Numbered from the stretch's first letter, positions 32,536 to 42,432 are shown. The stretch is DNA of 64,000 bases from Acetivibrio straminisolvens JCM 21531 (GCF_000521465.1 NZ_BAVR01000002.1:1-64000); one strand, 5' to 3'. Numbers and translations are program-made. The notes: generated from the sequence alone by a model not told the origin.

Positions 32536-33221
32536 ATGAAAGATGGTATAGGATGTCTTATAATACATGGCTTTGCCGGAAATCTCGGGGAAATTGAACC
32601 TTTAAACAGATATTTGTCAAGTAAAGGTTTTGTAACCCAATGTCCGATATTAAAAGGTCATATGGGAAGCAGGCAAGATTTGGCGGTTGCCAAATATACT
32701 CAATGGATAGAGTCGGCGGAAAACAGTTTGTTAGAACTCAATTCTCGGTGTAATAAGATAATTATAATAGGTTTTTCGATGGGAGGGCTGATTGCTGTAA
32801 ACCTTGCTGCAAAGTATAAAACTTATGGTATTGTAACCCTTAATACACCGATATATCATTGGGATATAAAGAGAATTGTAAAGAATGTTGCAAATGATAT
32901 AAAGACAAAGGATTATAAACATATAAAATACTATATTGGATCTGCAACATCCATTCCTTTTTCGTCGATGATTAATTTTAAGGTGTTGCTTGGAAAAACA
33001 AAACCATTGTTAAAAAATATAAGATGTCCAATATTTATTGCCCAGGGTTGATTGACGATACAGTGCACCATAAAAGTGCAGATTATATTTATAAAAATGT
33101 ATCCTCAAAAGTCAAGTATGTAAAGTATTATGAGAATTCAAATCATATTATTTGTCACAGTATTGACAGTAAAGATGTGTTCACAGATATTGAAAATTTC
33201 ATTGAGAATATTAATTTCTAA
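32536..33221 (+). CDS. Est30-type alpha/beta-hydrolase carboxylesterase; one frameshift as given
   Basis: About 229 residues. Oxyanion HGFAGNLGE near residue 12, nucleophile elbow GFSMGG (Ser near 78), and after restoring one T at 33048-33049 the Asp in IAQGLIDDTVHH and the catalytic His in ENSNHIICHS. The lid region is small, as in thermophilic Est30 monoacylglycerol lipases. It probably cleaves short acyl esters. Convergent with the aminotransferase gene. Confidence 0.82.
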
Positions 33222-33233
33222 AGAACCAGATAA

Positions 33234-33295
33234 AATAAAAGCTCGGGACATCGAGTCCTTTTGCTTTGGCCTCTTTCATTTTATTCCAAGAGGCC
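33234..33295 (-). repeat. Two-hairpin repeat, copy 2
   Basis: Minus-strand copy, read from 33295 to 33234. Hairpin 1 is extended to GGCC/GGCC, and the inner stem of hairpin 2 is weakened (AGGAC/GTCCC). On this strand it directly follows the terminator of the aminotransferase gene. Confidence 0.88.
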
Positions 33296-33300
33296 AGAGC

Positions 33301-33335
33301 AAAAGACTTCCGGTTAATGCTGCCGGAAGTCTTTT
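33301..33335 (-). terminator. Intrinsic terminator of the aminotransferase gene
   Basis: A perfect 13-bp stem (AAAAGACTTCCGG with CCGGAAGTCTTTT) and 9-nt loop; both flanks suit termination in either direction. Repeat copy 2 follows on the minus strand. Confidence 0.9.
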
Positions 33336-33341
33336 AAGCCT

Positions 33342-34535
33342 TTATTTTATAAGATTAAAATCCTTTGCCAATGCTTCAAAAGCAGGAATCGATTTCTTTA
33401 TGGTATCCATACTTACGCAGTAGGAAATTCTAAAGTGGCCCGGTAAACCGAAGCCTGTGCCCGGAACCAGTAGAAGGTTGTATTTAACTGCGTGTTTTAT
33501 AAATTGTATATCGTCTTCGATAGGGGACTTGGGGAAAATATAGAAGGTTCCTTGAGGCTTTATACATGAGAAGCCCAGCCGGGTTAAATTGTCAAAAATT
33601 ATATCCCGTCTTTGCTTATAGCTTTCAATATCAATGTCCTCATCCAGTGAGCCGGCAATTACTTTTTGGAACAATGCCGGTGCGTTGACATAACCTAAAG
33701 TACGGTTACAGAATACCAAACTTTCCAATATGAGGTCTAACTCCGGAATCTCGGGATTTACCGCAATATAACCGATTCTTTCTCCCGGAAGAGCCAAGGA
33801 CTTGCTGAAAGAATTTACGATAAAGGATTTCTTAAACAGCTTGAAAAGGAACGGAAGTTTGACATTGTCGTAAACCAGTTTGTAATAGGGCTCATCGGAA
33901 ATTGCATATATAGTTGTGTTGTATTCCTTTTCCTTCTTTTCGAGGATGGCAGACATCTCCTTTAATGTTTCTTCACTATATATGTAACCCGATGGGTTGT
34001 TCGGAGAATTTATAATTATTGCCTTGGTTTTCGCTGTAATGCTGCTTTCAAGTATTTTAAGGTCAGGTTTAAAACTATCCTTTTCGGGAGGCACTATAGC
34101 AACTTTTCCGCCATGATTTCCGACATAGAATATATATTCCGCAAAATAAGGGGCTAATATAATTACTTCTTCTCCCGGATTTAGAATAGTCTTTAATACA
34201 ACGTTTAGAGCACCGGCAGCGCCGCAGGTCATGATTATATGCTGGGACGAGACGGAAGACAGTCCCGAGGTTTTGTTTAAATGGTCCGCAACTTTTTGTC
34301 TTACATCTTCATATCCTGCATTATTCATGTAACGGTGAATACCGGGTTTATCTTCAGTAACAATGTCTTTTAATGCCTCTTTTACCGATGCGGGGGGTTC
34401 GTGGTCGGGATTTCCCAACGTAAAATCATATACATTATCTGCACCGTGGATTTTACGAAGTTTTTCACCTTCTTCAAACATTGCCCTTATCCATGAGGCT
34501 TTCTTTAAATTGTTTACTACACTTTCTGAAATCAT
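33342..34535 (-). CDS. Class I/II PLP-dependent aminotransferase
   Basis: 397 residues; full fold-type I enzyme. Hinge Asn-Pro in SPNNPSGYIYSE, Asp-Tyr region SDEPYYKLVYD, PLP Lys in NSFSKSLALPGERIGY near 240, and the substrate-carboxylate Arg in GHFRISYCVS near the end. It resembles aspartate/aromatic-type transaminases of clostridia; the amino donor cannot be fixed. Single gene with its own terminator. Confidence 0.88.
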   Translation of the reverse strand: MISESVVNNLKKASWIRAMFEEGEKLRKIHGADNVYDFTLGNPDHEPPASVKEALKDIVTEDKPGIHRYMNNAGYEDVRQKVADHLNKTSGLSSVSSQHIIMTCGAAGALNVVLKTILNPGEEVIILAPYFAEYIFYVGNHGGKVAIVPPEKDSFKPDLKILESSITAKTKAIIINSPNNPSGYIYSEETLKEMSAILEKKEKEYNTTIYAISDEPYYKLVYDNVKLPFLFKLFKKSFIVNSFSKSLALPGERIGYIAVNPEIPELDLILESLVFCNRTLGYVNAPALFQKVIAGSLDEDIDIESYKQRRDIIFDNLTRLGFSCIKPQGTFYIFPKSPIEDDIQFIKHAVKYNLLLVPGTGFGLPGHFRISYCVSMDTIKKSIPAFEALAKDFNLIK

Positions 34536-34552
34536 TTACTAACACTCCTTAT

Positions 34553-36315
34553 CTATTTTTCCATTCTTAAATTATTTATGATATTTTCATCCGGTGTAAC
34601 AATAATAGTTTTATAATTATCGTAGATACCATTCCCGGTTTTGCTCCGTTGGGTTTTTTTACATTTCTGACCTGGGTGTAATCAACCTCCACATGGGAGG
34701 AATTCTTTGCTTTGCTGTGATAAGCCGCCAGCTGTGCTGCTTGAAGCAGGGTACTGTCGGGTATATCTCCCTTATCCTTTTTTATTATGACATGAGAGCC
34801 CGGAATATTCTTTGTATGAAGCCAGATGTCATTTGAAGATGAAAACTTCAGGGTCAAAATATCATTTTGAGCATTGTTTTTTCCCACATAGATATAAAGA
34901 CCGTCGGTGGACTTGTAAATGTAGGGAGTAAAAGCTTTTGAGTTTTTCTTTTCCGTTCTTTTTTTCTTTGAAGGCAAATAACCTTGGTCGGCAAGCTCCT
35001 GACGAATGTCGTCAATGTCCTTTATGGAATTGCTGTTTTCAAGGCTGTGAAGCACACTCTCAAGATATGAAAGCTCGCCGCGGGATTCTTCAAGCTGCTG
35101 TATGGTGTGAGTATAAGCTGCTTTAGCTTTTGCGTATTTCTTAAAATATCTCTGCGCATTTTCTTGGGGAAGAAGGTTTTCATCAAGGGGGATTTCCACA
35201 TACTCTCCGTTTTCGCTGTAGTAATTCAAAAGGGACACTTTGCTGGAGTTTTTAGGGATACAGTATATGTTTGCGGTTATAAGCTCCCCATAAAGCTTGA
35301 ACTTTTCCCTTTCGGCAACTTCCCTCAGTGTATCCGTGTGGATTGATATTTTCTTATTGCATCGTTCAATACAGTTGTTTAGAGTTTTTACAAGATCCGC
35401 TTTCTTTTGTGCGAGCCTTTCGGAAGTATCTCTAATGGTATAAAACAAATCCAACACTTTGCTGATAGAGGGATAAAAATCCAATGTATTGTACTGCTTA
35501 ATCTCGAAAGAATGAAAATCTATAGGCTTTTGTCTATCATCACCATTCCATATTATGCATGGGGTAAATTCCGAATTCTCAATCTTTGAAATTATTTTTT
35601 TCAATACTTGCTTTAAGCTTTGGACAACATCTTCCGAGAGACTTGAAACCGGTATTCTTGGGTCAATACCTGCACGATAACATATTTCTTCGCACAAAAG
35701 GGGACTAAAGCCTTTGATATTGTTTAGAAGAAGCTTTGATATACGTAAATCCCCTTGTTCTTTGGCTTTTGAAAAGAGTAGCTCTGCATCAAGTGCAAGA
35801 GGACTGGTTTTGTCCTGACTTGGCGGCAGGGAGTAGGGCCTTGCAGGCATAACTTCTCTTACACGGCTAATATCGCTGTCTACGTGCTTTATTGAGTCGA
35901 TTATTTTGTTTTCATTGTTTACGAGTATAATGTTGCTATGTTTACCCATTATTTCAACTACAAGCTTTTTTAAAGTAAGATCTCCCAATTCGTTAATGGT
36001 TTCAATATGTATTGTAATAACTCTTTCAAAGTCATGAAATTCTATTTGTGTTATTCTTCCTCCAGAAAGGTGTTTTCTAAGAAGCATGCAAAAAACAGGA
36101 GGATTTACGGGATTCTCCTTTGTAACATCGGTAAGATGAATCCTTGGATAGCTGGCATTTGCGGATAACAAGAGCTTAAGGTTTTGTCCTTTAGCCCTTA
36201 AGTTTATTATTATCTCATCCTGTTCCGGCTGATAAATTTTATCAATGCGGCCGCCTATAAGGGCGTCCGATAACTCGTTAACTACATTTTTTGTTACTAT
36301 ACCGTCAAAAGGCAA
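34553..36315 (-). CDS. rqcH: Rqc2 homologue RqcH (NFACT family, formerly fibronectin-binding protein); one frameshift as given
   Basis: About 587 residues. Adds C-terminal Ala tails to stalled nascent chains on 50S subunits in ribosome quality control. NFACT-N (1-200) with SYPRIHLT and the HDFERVITI Asp/Arg region, HhH and long coiled-coil middle (about 200-440), and NFACT-R with NDIWLHTKNIPGSHVII. TTG start at 36315 with GAGGTG. The frame shifts near 34627-34629; one added base restores a C-terminus running VIYDNYKTIIVTPDEN and ending at 34553. Confidence 0.88.
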
Positions 36316-36471
36316 ACTATTACACCTCTTTTATCAAACATTTTGAATAAAATTTTTTACAGGCAAAATAAAGCTATTGGAAACATAAAACAATAGCTTC
36401 AATTATTTTTTCCCTTGAATATCATATCACTTGAAAAGATTTTTAACAACACAAAATGTGATTGGAGATAT

Positions 36472-38208
36472 TTACATTTCATTTTCTTTATATATGGGAA
36501 GTTTCATTATGAATTTAGACCCTTTCATTTCTTCTGACTCAACTTCTATGGTCCCGTCAAATTCTTTGACGATTCCATATGATATTGAAAGTCCTATACC
36601 GGTGCCTTTTCCCACTTCTTTCGTAGTGAAAAAGGGTTCAAAGATTTTATTGATAATAGGCTTGGGGATACCTATTCCGTTATCGATAATTTCAATAATG
36701 ACATTTGTGCCGTCAGAATAGGCTTTTATGGTTATTCTTTTATCGGCTTCATTGTCAGGCAAAAGACGCTTGTTGATTTTTTCAAGCTCCGTTATGGCAT
36801 CTCTGGCATTGACAATGAGGTTTAAAAATACCTGTTCCAACTTGTTGTGGTCGGCAAGAACGTAAGGAAGGTCTTCTTCAATATAGGTATCAACATTGAT
36901 TTTCCGCTTTTTCAGCTGCTCACCGACAAGGTTGAATACATCAAGGAGCGGCATCTTTATGTTTATCGGTGTCTTGGTTTGATCGGACTGTCTTGCAAAG
37001 GTGCGAAGGTGCCCGATTATTTTATCAATGCGGTCCACTTGCTCCACAATGGCATTGAGTTTTTCAAGCAGTAATTCATCGGTCAATTTATTTCGTTTTT
37101 TGGCCAGGATAAGTCCTTGGGTAATCAGGCTTATTCCTCCTAAAGGCTGATTGATTTCATGAGCTATGCCGGTAGCCATTTCGCCAAGAGTGGCAAGTTT
37201 TTCCGACTGTACCAGTTGGGCATCTTTTTCGCGTAGTTGATGGGTTCTGACCCTAACCATCTTTTCGAGGTTATCTGCATATTCCTTTATTTCTTCAATC
37301 AGTCTTTTCCTTTGAATTCCTGCCGTTATTTCATTGGCAATAAGGCTTAGAACTTGAGTTTCATTGAGAAGAAAGGTTTTCTGGGGCTTTGAGACAACAA
37401 TGTGAAGTATTCCGATAATTGAAACATCCGAAATCAGCGGAATGTGAATTATGTAGTTTTCTTTGACGTTGGGCAAAGATGTGTCCATATATTCATAAAT
37501 GGCGTGTTCGGATAGGGGAGTGTGGTTTATTGTAAGCTGGGTGTAGGTTTTAAAACAGTCTTTTATGTTTTCTACTGGGGCATTTTCATCGGTAAAATAG
37601 CTGCAGGTATGGGTGTTGCAACTTTTGCACAAGCCTGTCATTGCGTTTATATAGAAGTTGTTGCCAAGATAGTCATACAAGCAAATGAATACCGACGGTA
37701 TTCCGAGAAAACTGCTTATGGTATTGCATACCAGGGAGCACATCTGCTCTATGCTGGATGATGAATTCACCAGGTGTGTAATTTCAATCAGCAGGCTGTT
37801 GAATTGCTCTAAGAGCTTATACCTTGTAATATCTCTGGTAAGAATCAGCAGTCCCAGTGTTTCATTGTTTTTATTAACTCTTGGTGTTGATGTAATGGAA
37901 ATGGGAATAAAGGAGCCATCCTTTCTTTTTGCATACATTGTTCGATCTATCAAGTTGGATTTTGTTTTTTTGTCAGGTACAAAAAGGAATTCACTGTTGG
38001 GCAAACCCTTTCTGTGAAGGTCGGAAGGGAACTTGTTTCCCAGCATTTCTTCCTTCGAGTAGCCATAAATCAGTTCAGCACCCTTATTCCAAATAATTAT
38101 CCTGTTTTGGATGTCTGTTGCGATAATGGCATATTCCGTTGAACTTATAATAATGCTCTCCAATATATCTTCCGGAAGATTTTCATTTGCTCGCGGATTT
38201 TTCCTCAT
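36472..38208 (-). CDS. Soluble PAS-GAF sensor histidine kinase
   Basis: 578 residues, no membrane helix. PAS domain (about 15-130, IIIWNKGAELIYGYSKEEMLG), GAF-like domain (about 135-300) containing CKSCNTHTC, which might bind a metal or respond to redox, a short coiled coil, HisKA with phospho-acceptor His in GIAHEINQPLGG near 350, and HATPase_c with NLIVNARDAI, DNGIGIPK and GKGTGIGLSISYG. RBS GGAGG. It is 16 nt downstream of the response regulator, so the two form a pair. The signal is unknown, probably cytosolic. Confidence 0.88.
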   Translation of the reverse strand: MRKNPRANENLPEDILESIIISSTEYAIIATDIQNRIIIWNKGAELIYGYSKEEMLGNKFPSDLHRKGLPNSEFLFVPDKKTKSNLIDRTMYAKRKDGSFIPISITSTPRVNKNNETLGLLILTRDITRYKLLEQFNSLLIEITHLVNSSSSIEQMCSLVCNTISSFLGIPSVFICLYDYLGNNFYINAMTGLCKSCNTHTCSYFTDENAPVENIKDCFKTYTQLTINHTPLSEHAIYEYMDTSLPNVKENYIIHIPLISDVSIIGILHIVVSKPQKTFLLNETQVLSLIANEITAGIQRKRLIEEIKEYADNLEKMVRVRTHQLREKDAQLVQSEKLATLGEMATGIAHEINQPLGGISLITQGLILAKKRNKLTDELLLEKLNAIVEQVDRIDKIIGHLRTFARQSDQTKTPINIKMPLLDVFNLVGEQLKKRKINVDTYIEEDLPYVLADHNKLEQVFLNLIVNARDAITELEKINKRLLPDNEADKRITIKAYSDGTNVIIEIIDNGIGIPKPIINKIFEPFFTTKEVGKGTGIGLSISYGIVKEFDGTIEVESEEMKGSKFIMKLPIYKENEM

Positions 38209-38224
38209 TTTGACCTCCGAAATT

Positions 38225-39409
38225 TTAATTCTCTTTTAAGACTTCAATACCTAATATCGTCATGTCGTCAAGACAAGTATTGTTGGAGAATTCTTTTACA
38301 GCCTTCATAGTTTTATCAATAATGGTTGAAAGGGACTCATTTTTGCAGCTTTCGAGAACTTTAAGCATGTTTTCGTAGCCGAAAAATTGGTTGTTGGCGG
38401 CATTTTCGCAGTTTGAATTCGAAGGGGATTCAACTATACCGTCTGTAAAAAGCAGAACTTTATCTCCAGGTTCTAACTGATTTACAGTGCATGTATAAGT
38501 TGAATCTTCGAAAACTCCAAGAATAGGACCTGTTGACTCTAACGGCACGAGTCCGCTGTTTTTTACTATATACTGGGTAATGTGACCGGCCGACACAGTA
38601 TAAAGCTTTTTGCTGTTTTTATCAATAAATCCTAGAAACAAGGAAGCAAATACATTTTGCGCTGTGTTGGACAAAAGCTCAAGGTTCAGATCCAGGACTA
38701 TTTCGGGAAATCTTCTTTTGTTGATTCCCTGCCGGTAGTTATACTCTATGTTTTGAAGAAAACTTTTGATTATTATTGAAATGACGGCAGCAAGAATACC
38801 GTGGTTGGATACGTCAAATACATAAAAGCAAATATAATCTCCTATATCGCATACATCGTACATATCGCCGCCGACATCGTCGCAGCATTTATACTCTACG
38901 GCAAAGTTAAAGCCGTCTATATTAGGCAAACTTTTGGGAAGCATGTTGAGCAGTATTTTTGCCGCAGAATCATGAAGACCCTGTAAGTAGTTTCTATGCT
39001 CTAACAGTTCCCGGGTCATTTTTTCATTTTCCATAAGAAGTTTTTTTCTGTTTATGGCGTTGGTTATAGCTATTGATAAATCCTGGGCGGTGACCGGTTT
39101 TCTAAGGTATTCGAATGCCCCTTCTTTCATTGCAAGAATGGCATTATCCAGGTCACCGTGTCCGGTAAGGATAATCACGGCCATTTGAGGAATGATTTTC
39201 TTAATTTCTCTTAAGATATCCATGCCGGAAAGTTTGGGCATTTTCATATCGGTAATGACGACATCGATAGAGTTGTAGTTGTCCATGAAAATCCTAAGCC
39301 CATCTAAGCCGCTGGAAGCCGTTATTACTTCGTTGCCGTCAATTTCGAGAAGAAATTTAATGTTCTGAAGAATAGTGCTTTCATCGTCTATTACAAGAAT
39401 TTTCGCCAT
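38225..39409 (-). CDS. Response regulator with PP2C/SpoIIE (RsbU-like) phosphatase output
   Basis: 394 residues. Receiver domain 1-120 with acidic pocket DDE, phospho-acceptor Asp in VVITDMKMPKLSG near 53, Thr in ILTGHGD and Lys in YLRKPVT. Then a coiled linker and a SpoIIE-type phosphatase (about 170-390) with CDDVGGDMYDV, FYVFDVSNHG, LLFTDGIVES and CLDDMTILG. Phosphorylation by the downstream kinase probably controls dephosphorylation of an anti-anti-sigma (STAS) partner, which is not in this window. Confidence 0.88.
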   Translation of the reverse strand: MAKILVIDDESTILQNIKFLLEIDGNEVITASSGLDGLRIFMDNYNSIDVVITDMKMPKLSGMDILREIKKIIPQMAVIILTGHGDLDNAILAMKEGAFEYLRKPVTAQDLSIAITNAINRKKLLMENEKMTRELLEHRNYLQGLHDSAAKILLNMLPKSLPNIDGFNFAVEYKCCDDVGGDMYDVCDIGDYICFYVFDVSNHGILAAVISIIIKSFLQNIEYNYRQGINKRRFPEIVLDLNLELLSNTAQNVFASLFLGFIDKNSKKLYTVSAGHITQYIVKNSGLVPLESTGPILGVFEDSTYTCTVNQLEPGDKVLLFTDGIVESPSNSNCENAANNQFFGYENMLKVLESCKNESLSTIIDKTMKAVKEFSNNTCLDDMTILGIEVLKEN

Positions 39410-39557
39410 TTTCCTAACTCCTATTCAATATTACTTATTATTATAGCAAGTTTTATATGAATTTTCTATAATCATTAAGTTTGTGTTATAATAGTAAAAG
39501 CACCAAAAGCATAAATTATAAATCATAAATTATATTTATAATTAATAGGTGATGCAT

Positions 39558-39848
39558 ATGGTTATAGGTGTTTGCAGAGTGATTTTAAATATTAATGAAG
39601 CATTTTCATTAAAAGAAAAAAGGCAGGTTGTTAAAAGTATAGTCGGAAGAATTAAGTCAAGGTTTAATGCCTCGGTGGCAGAAGTAGGCTTTAATGATAA
39701 ATGGAAAAATGCTGTGATAGGGATATCTTGCGTATCCAATGAGGCTGCCCATGCGGATAGTATGATGGCAAATATTGTGAACTTTATTGAGAATGACGGC
39801 AGGGTAGTATTGGTGGACTACAGTACTGAAAATATATATGTAGATTAG
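39558..39848 (+). CDS. YlxP/DUF503 family protein
   Basis: 96 residues from the ATG at 39558, placed five bases after AGGTGAT. Small ferredoxin-like fold: VIGVCRVILNINEAFSLKEKR and SVAEVGFNDKWKNA are the family signatures. Usually a conserved companion of ribosome-maturation genes; function unknown. A TATAAT lies near 39490. Confidence 0.8.
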   Translation: MVIGVCRVILNINEAFSLKEKRQVVKSIVGRIKSRFNASVAEVGFNDKWKNAVIGISCVSNEAAHADSMMANIVNFIENDGRVVLVDYSTENIYVD

Positions 39849-39890
39849 ACTGTAAAGATTAAAGTTTTTTTATTTTTCCAAAAAAGCCTA

Positions 39891-39919
39891 TTGAATTACG
39901 ATGAAAATTGTATTAAAAT
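39891..39919 (+). promoter_or_regulatory. Promoter of tRNA-Ala
   Basis: TTGAAT (39891-39896), 17-nt spacer, TAAAAT (39914-39919), 25 nt before the mature tRNA. Confidence 0.65.
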
Positions 39920-39944
39920 ATTTATTGCTATTGATAAATATTTC

Positions 39945-40019
<75 letters not shown>

Positions 40020-40074
40020 ATAAGTCCAAACTGCTGTCAAGAGGGTTCGTTATATCTACTTGACTAGTTTTATT

Positions 40075-40102
40075 GCCGCCAGTTTTCCGACTGGCGGTTT
40101 TT
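40075..40102 (+). terminator. Terminator downstream of tRNA-Ala
   Basis: CCGCCAGT (40076-40083) pairs with ACTGGCGG (40090-40097), followed by TTTTTATT, running directly into repeat copy 3. Confidence 0.88.
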
Positions 40103-40105
40103 ATT

Positions 40106-40167
40106 GCCTCTTGGAATGAAATGAAAGAGGCAAAAGCGAAGGGACTCGATGTCCCGAGATTTTATTT
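40106..40167 (+). repeat. Two-hairpin repeat, copy 3
   Basis: Same element as at 15948. The outer pair of hairpin 2 is changed (GATTTT in place of GCTTTT); hairpin 1 is intact. Confidence 0.9.
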
Positions 40168-40420
40168 TTAGTATTGTTCGTTGTGATAGTTAAGATGTTC
40201 ATATCAATGCGGTTATTATAAACGTATATACGCTGAGCAAATACATCAATAGCTTTCTTTTGATTCTTCCATTATACTTTGCCTTTTGCCATAAACATAG
40301 ATTATTTTGCATTGGCTATAAGGTTAATAATTTGGCAATAAGACTAAATTTGCAGTTGTTGGCTAAGTTAACCAAGGTATGATATAATTAGTATTATTTC
40401 ATACGGAGGTTGATATTGTC
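40168..40420. other. Intergenic region upstream of the acetyltransferase
   Basis: No gene seen. TATAAT at 40382-40387, with an extended TG (ATGATATAAT), is probably the -10 of the next gene; no strong -35 is evident. Confidence 0.45.
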
Positions 40421-41032
40421 ATGAAAAAACTGAAAAAAGCATGGTGTTTTATAAACTTATTAAGAGGTTTACCGTCAATAATTTTATATAACTTGGCTGC
40501 AAATAAAGACATTATTGAAAAGGATATTGACAGATGGATTAGTTGTTGCAATTTAAATTTAAATTTTCCGAAATGGTTATATTTAAATTGGTTTTTGCTA
40601 TACTACCCACAATTTAGGAACCTTTTTTATTACAGGTTAAAAAAGTGGAATATCATAGCATCAAAGCTTATTCAAATTTTTTACAGACCGTTGGACAGCC
40701 TTTTTATTTATGCTGATAATATTGGGCCTGGATTGTTTATACAACATGGTTTCTCCACAATTATAAACGCCAAAAGCATAGGTGAAAATTGTTGGATTAA
40801 TCAGCAAGTTACCATTGGCTATATTAAAGATAAATGTCCTGTGATTGGTAATAATGTAAGAATTACAGCAGGTGCTATAGTTGTGGGAGGTGTTAATGTA
40901 GGTGATAACTCAGTTATTGGTGCAAATTCTGTAGTTAATAAAGATGTTCCTGATAATTGTGTGGTTGTAGGAAATCCGGCGTTCGTAGTAAAAAGAAATG
41001 GAGTAAAAACAAAGGAGTACTTAAACTCATGA
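40421..41032 (+). CDS. Serine-acetyltransferase-like hexapeptide acyltransferase
   Basis: 203 residues. The C-terminal half is a left-handed beta helix with IQHGFSTIINAKSIGENC, VTIGYIKDKCPVIGNNV and GANSVVNKDVPDNCVVVGNPA. The N-terminal part is hydrophobic and Trp/Tyr rich (LYLNWFLLYYPQFRNLFYYRL), unlike CysE of Cys synthesis and more like acetyltransferases that decorate polysaccharides. AT-rich codon use and position in the accessory zone suggest transfer. Acyl acceptor unknown. Confidence 0.78.
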   Translation: MKKLKKAWCFINLLRGLPSIILYNLAANKDIIEKDIDRWISCCNLNLNFPKWLYLNWFLLYYPQFRNLFYYRLKKWNIIASKLIQIFYRPLDSLFIYADNIGPGLFIQHGFSTIINAKSIGENCWINQQVTIGYIKDKCPVIGNNVRITAGAIVVGGVNVGDNSVIGANSVVNKDVPDNCVVVGNPAFVVKRNGVKTKEYLNS

Positions 41033-41059
41033 TTTAAGTTCTCATAAATTCAATTAACC

Positions 41060-41097
41060 GAAGGGAGTAGAGTCAATCTACACCCTTCTATTTTTTT
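41060..41097 (+). terminator. Terminator of the acetyltransferase gene
   Basis: GAAGGG/CCCTTC plus GTAGA/TCTAC, with one A-A mismatch, then TATTTTTTT. Repeat copy 4 begins at once. Confidence 0.85.
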
Positions 41098-41159
41098 GGC
41101 CTCTTGGAATGAAATAAAAGAGGCAAAAGCGAAGGGACTCGATGTCCAAAGCTTTTATT
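41098..41159 (+). repeat. Two-hairpin repeat, copy 4
   Basis: Divergent only in one A of the hairpin-1 loop and in GTCCAAAGC, which loses the last inner pair of hairpin 2. Confidence 0.9.
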
Positions 41160-41263
41160 CAGGATTTTTTATAGCCATTAATAAAAAACAATGTAACACT
41201 TTTCTATCCGTGTGAATATTATACTACCGTGAAGAAAAACAATAAAAGAAAGGATGAATCGCT

Positions 41264-41401
41264 ATGGAAGAAAATAGAGGTTTTGGTTGTGGTTTTGGTT
41301 TCGGTAATGACGTTATCTGGTGCATAATTATAATTCTGTTTATTTTGTGTTTATGCCCAGGAATTTTCGGCGGATTTGGCGGATGCGGCTATAAAAACTA
41401 A
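41264..41401 (+). CDS. YjcZ-like Gly/Cys-rich 45-aa membrane peptide
   Basis: MEENRGFGCGFGFGNDV, then one hydrophobic helix (IIIILFILCLCPGIF), then a GGFGGCGY tail. ATG 41264 follows AAAGGATGA. The Gly-aromatic head with a single helix resembles the YjcZ sporulation-protein family, but here the Gly-rich part precedes and also follows the helix, with five Cys in total. It forms its own unit: own terminator and flanking repeat copies. Confidence 0.65.
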   Translation: MEENRGFGCGFGFGNDVIWCIIIILFILCLCPGIFGGFGGCGYKN

Positions 41402-41489
41402 TGCATTGTAACTGAAATTATCTTAAGAGCATTTGATGCAAGTACATAAGAATTGCAATGGCAAACTGTATGTTTTGTTAACTGAATCT

Positions 41490-41517
41490 AAAAGGGGAGG
41501 TAATTGCCTCCTCTTTT
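41490..41517 (+). terminator. Terminator of the YjcZ-like gene
   Basis: AAAAGGGGAGG (41490-41500) pairs with CCTCCTCTTTT (41507-41517), one G-U pair, then ATTATTT leading into repeat copy 5. Confidence 0.85.
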
Positions 41518-41524
41518 ATTATTT

Positions 41525-41587
41525 GGCTTCTTGGAATGAAATGAAGGAGGCAAAAGCGAAGGGACTCGATGTCCCGAACTTTTAATT
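41525..41587 (+). repeat. Two-hairpin repeat, copy 5
   Basis: Most divergent copy. In hairpin 1 two changes (C to T, A to G) both become G-U wobbles, so pairing is kept; in hairpin 2 the closing GC pair is lost. Confidence 0.85.
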
Positions 41588-41766
41588 TGAAATATTAGTT
41601 TTATAGTAGAAAGTTAGTTTGTATGCTCTAAAAAATTGCATCTGTTTATCTTAATGATGATTAGGTGCTAAAATATTAATGTGTATAAAAATCTTGTCTA
41701 TTATTGTAACAATTCGCTATAATAATTTTATATCAATAGGAGTGAAAATGTATTTTGAGGTGACGA

Positions 41767-42432
41767 ATGTTGACTGTTAACTGGGAGCAAGAATGGGATA
41801 AAATCTATAAAGAGTAGGGCGAAGTACAATCGGAAGTACTACCCACTGTAATAGCAGCAAAAGAAATCTTTAAAAAGTTTGGATGCGGCAAAGTAATGGA
41901 CTTAGGATGCGGTACCGGTAGGCATACAATATATCTTGCCCAAAACGGGTTTCAGGTTTTAGCTGTAGATGTTTCAGAGACAGGAATAGAAGTTACCCGA
42001 GCGAAGGCAGAAAAGCTTAATCTAACTAATATCGAGTTTGCACAGCTTGATATGAGGAATCTGACTGTTGGGGATAATTTGCCGGATGCAATTTTGTGTG
42101 TATGGACAACCGGACACGGAAATATAGAAGATGTACGCAAAAATGTAAATGAAATGTATAGAATTCTTAGGCCTGGCGGAGTCTTAGTTGTTGACTATGT
42201 TTCAATAGAAGATGAGAACTATGGAAAAGGTATAGAAATTGAAAAAAATACATTTATCAATAACGTTGAAGGCGAGGAAAACATTCCGCATCATTATTTT
42301 TCCAAAGAAGAGATTGAAGAATTATATATGGGCTTTTCAAATATTGATATTGCTCCTGTAGACTATTATTTTACCGATAACTATGGAGTGAAGCATACCA
42401 TCAAGGCCTTTGTTGTTATAGCAGTAAAATAA
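41767..42432 (+). pseudogene. SAM-dependent methyltransferase with in-frame TAG at codon 17
   Basis: ATG 41767 (after GAGGTGA) opens MLTVNWEQEWDKIYKE and then hits TAG at 41815-41817. The same frame continues without any shift through VMDLGCGTGRHTIYLAQ (SAM loop), LDMRNLTV and RPGGVLVVDY to 42432, about 221 residues in all. Unlike other breaks in this window this is a base substitution (probably AAG, CAG or GAG to TAG), so it may be a real nonsense mutation. An internal start near 41896 would cut into the SAM fold and probably be inactive. Class I methyltransferase; acceptor unknown. Confidence 0.75.
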
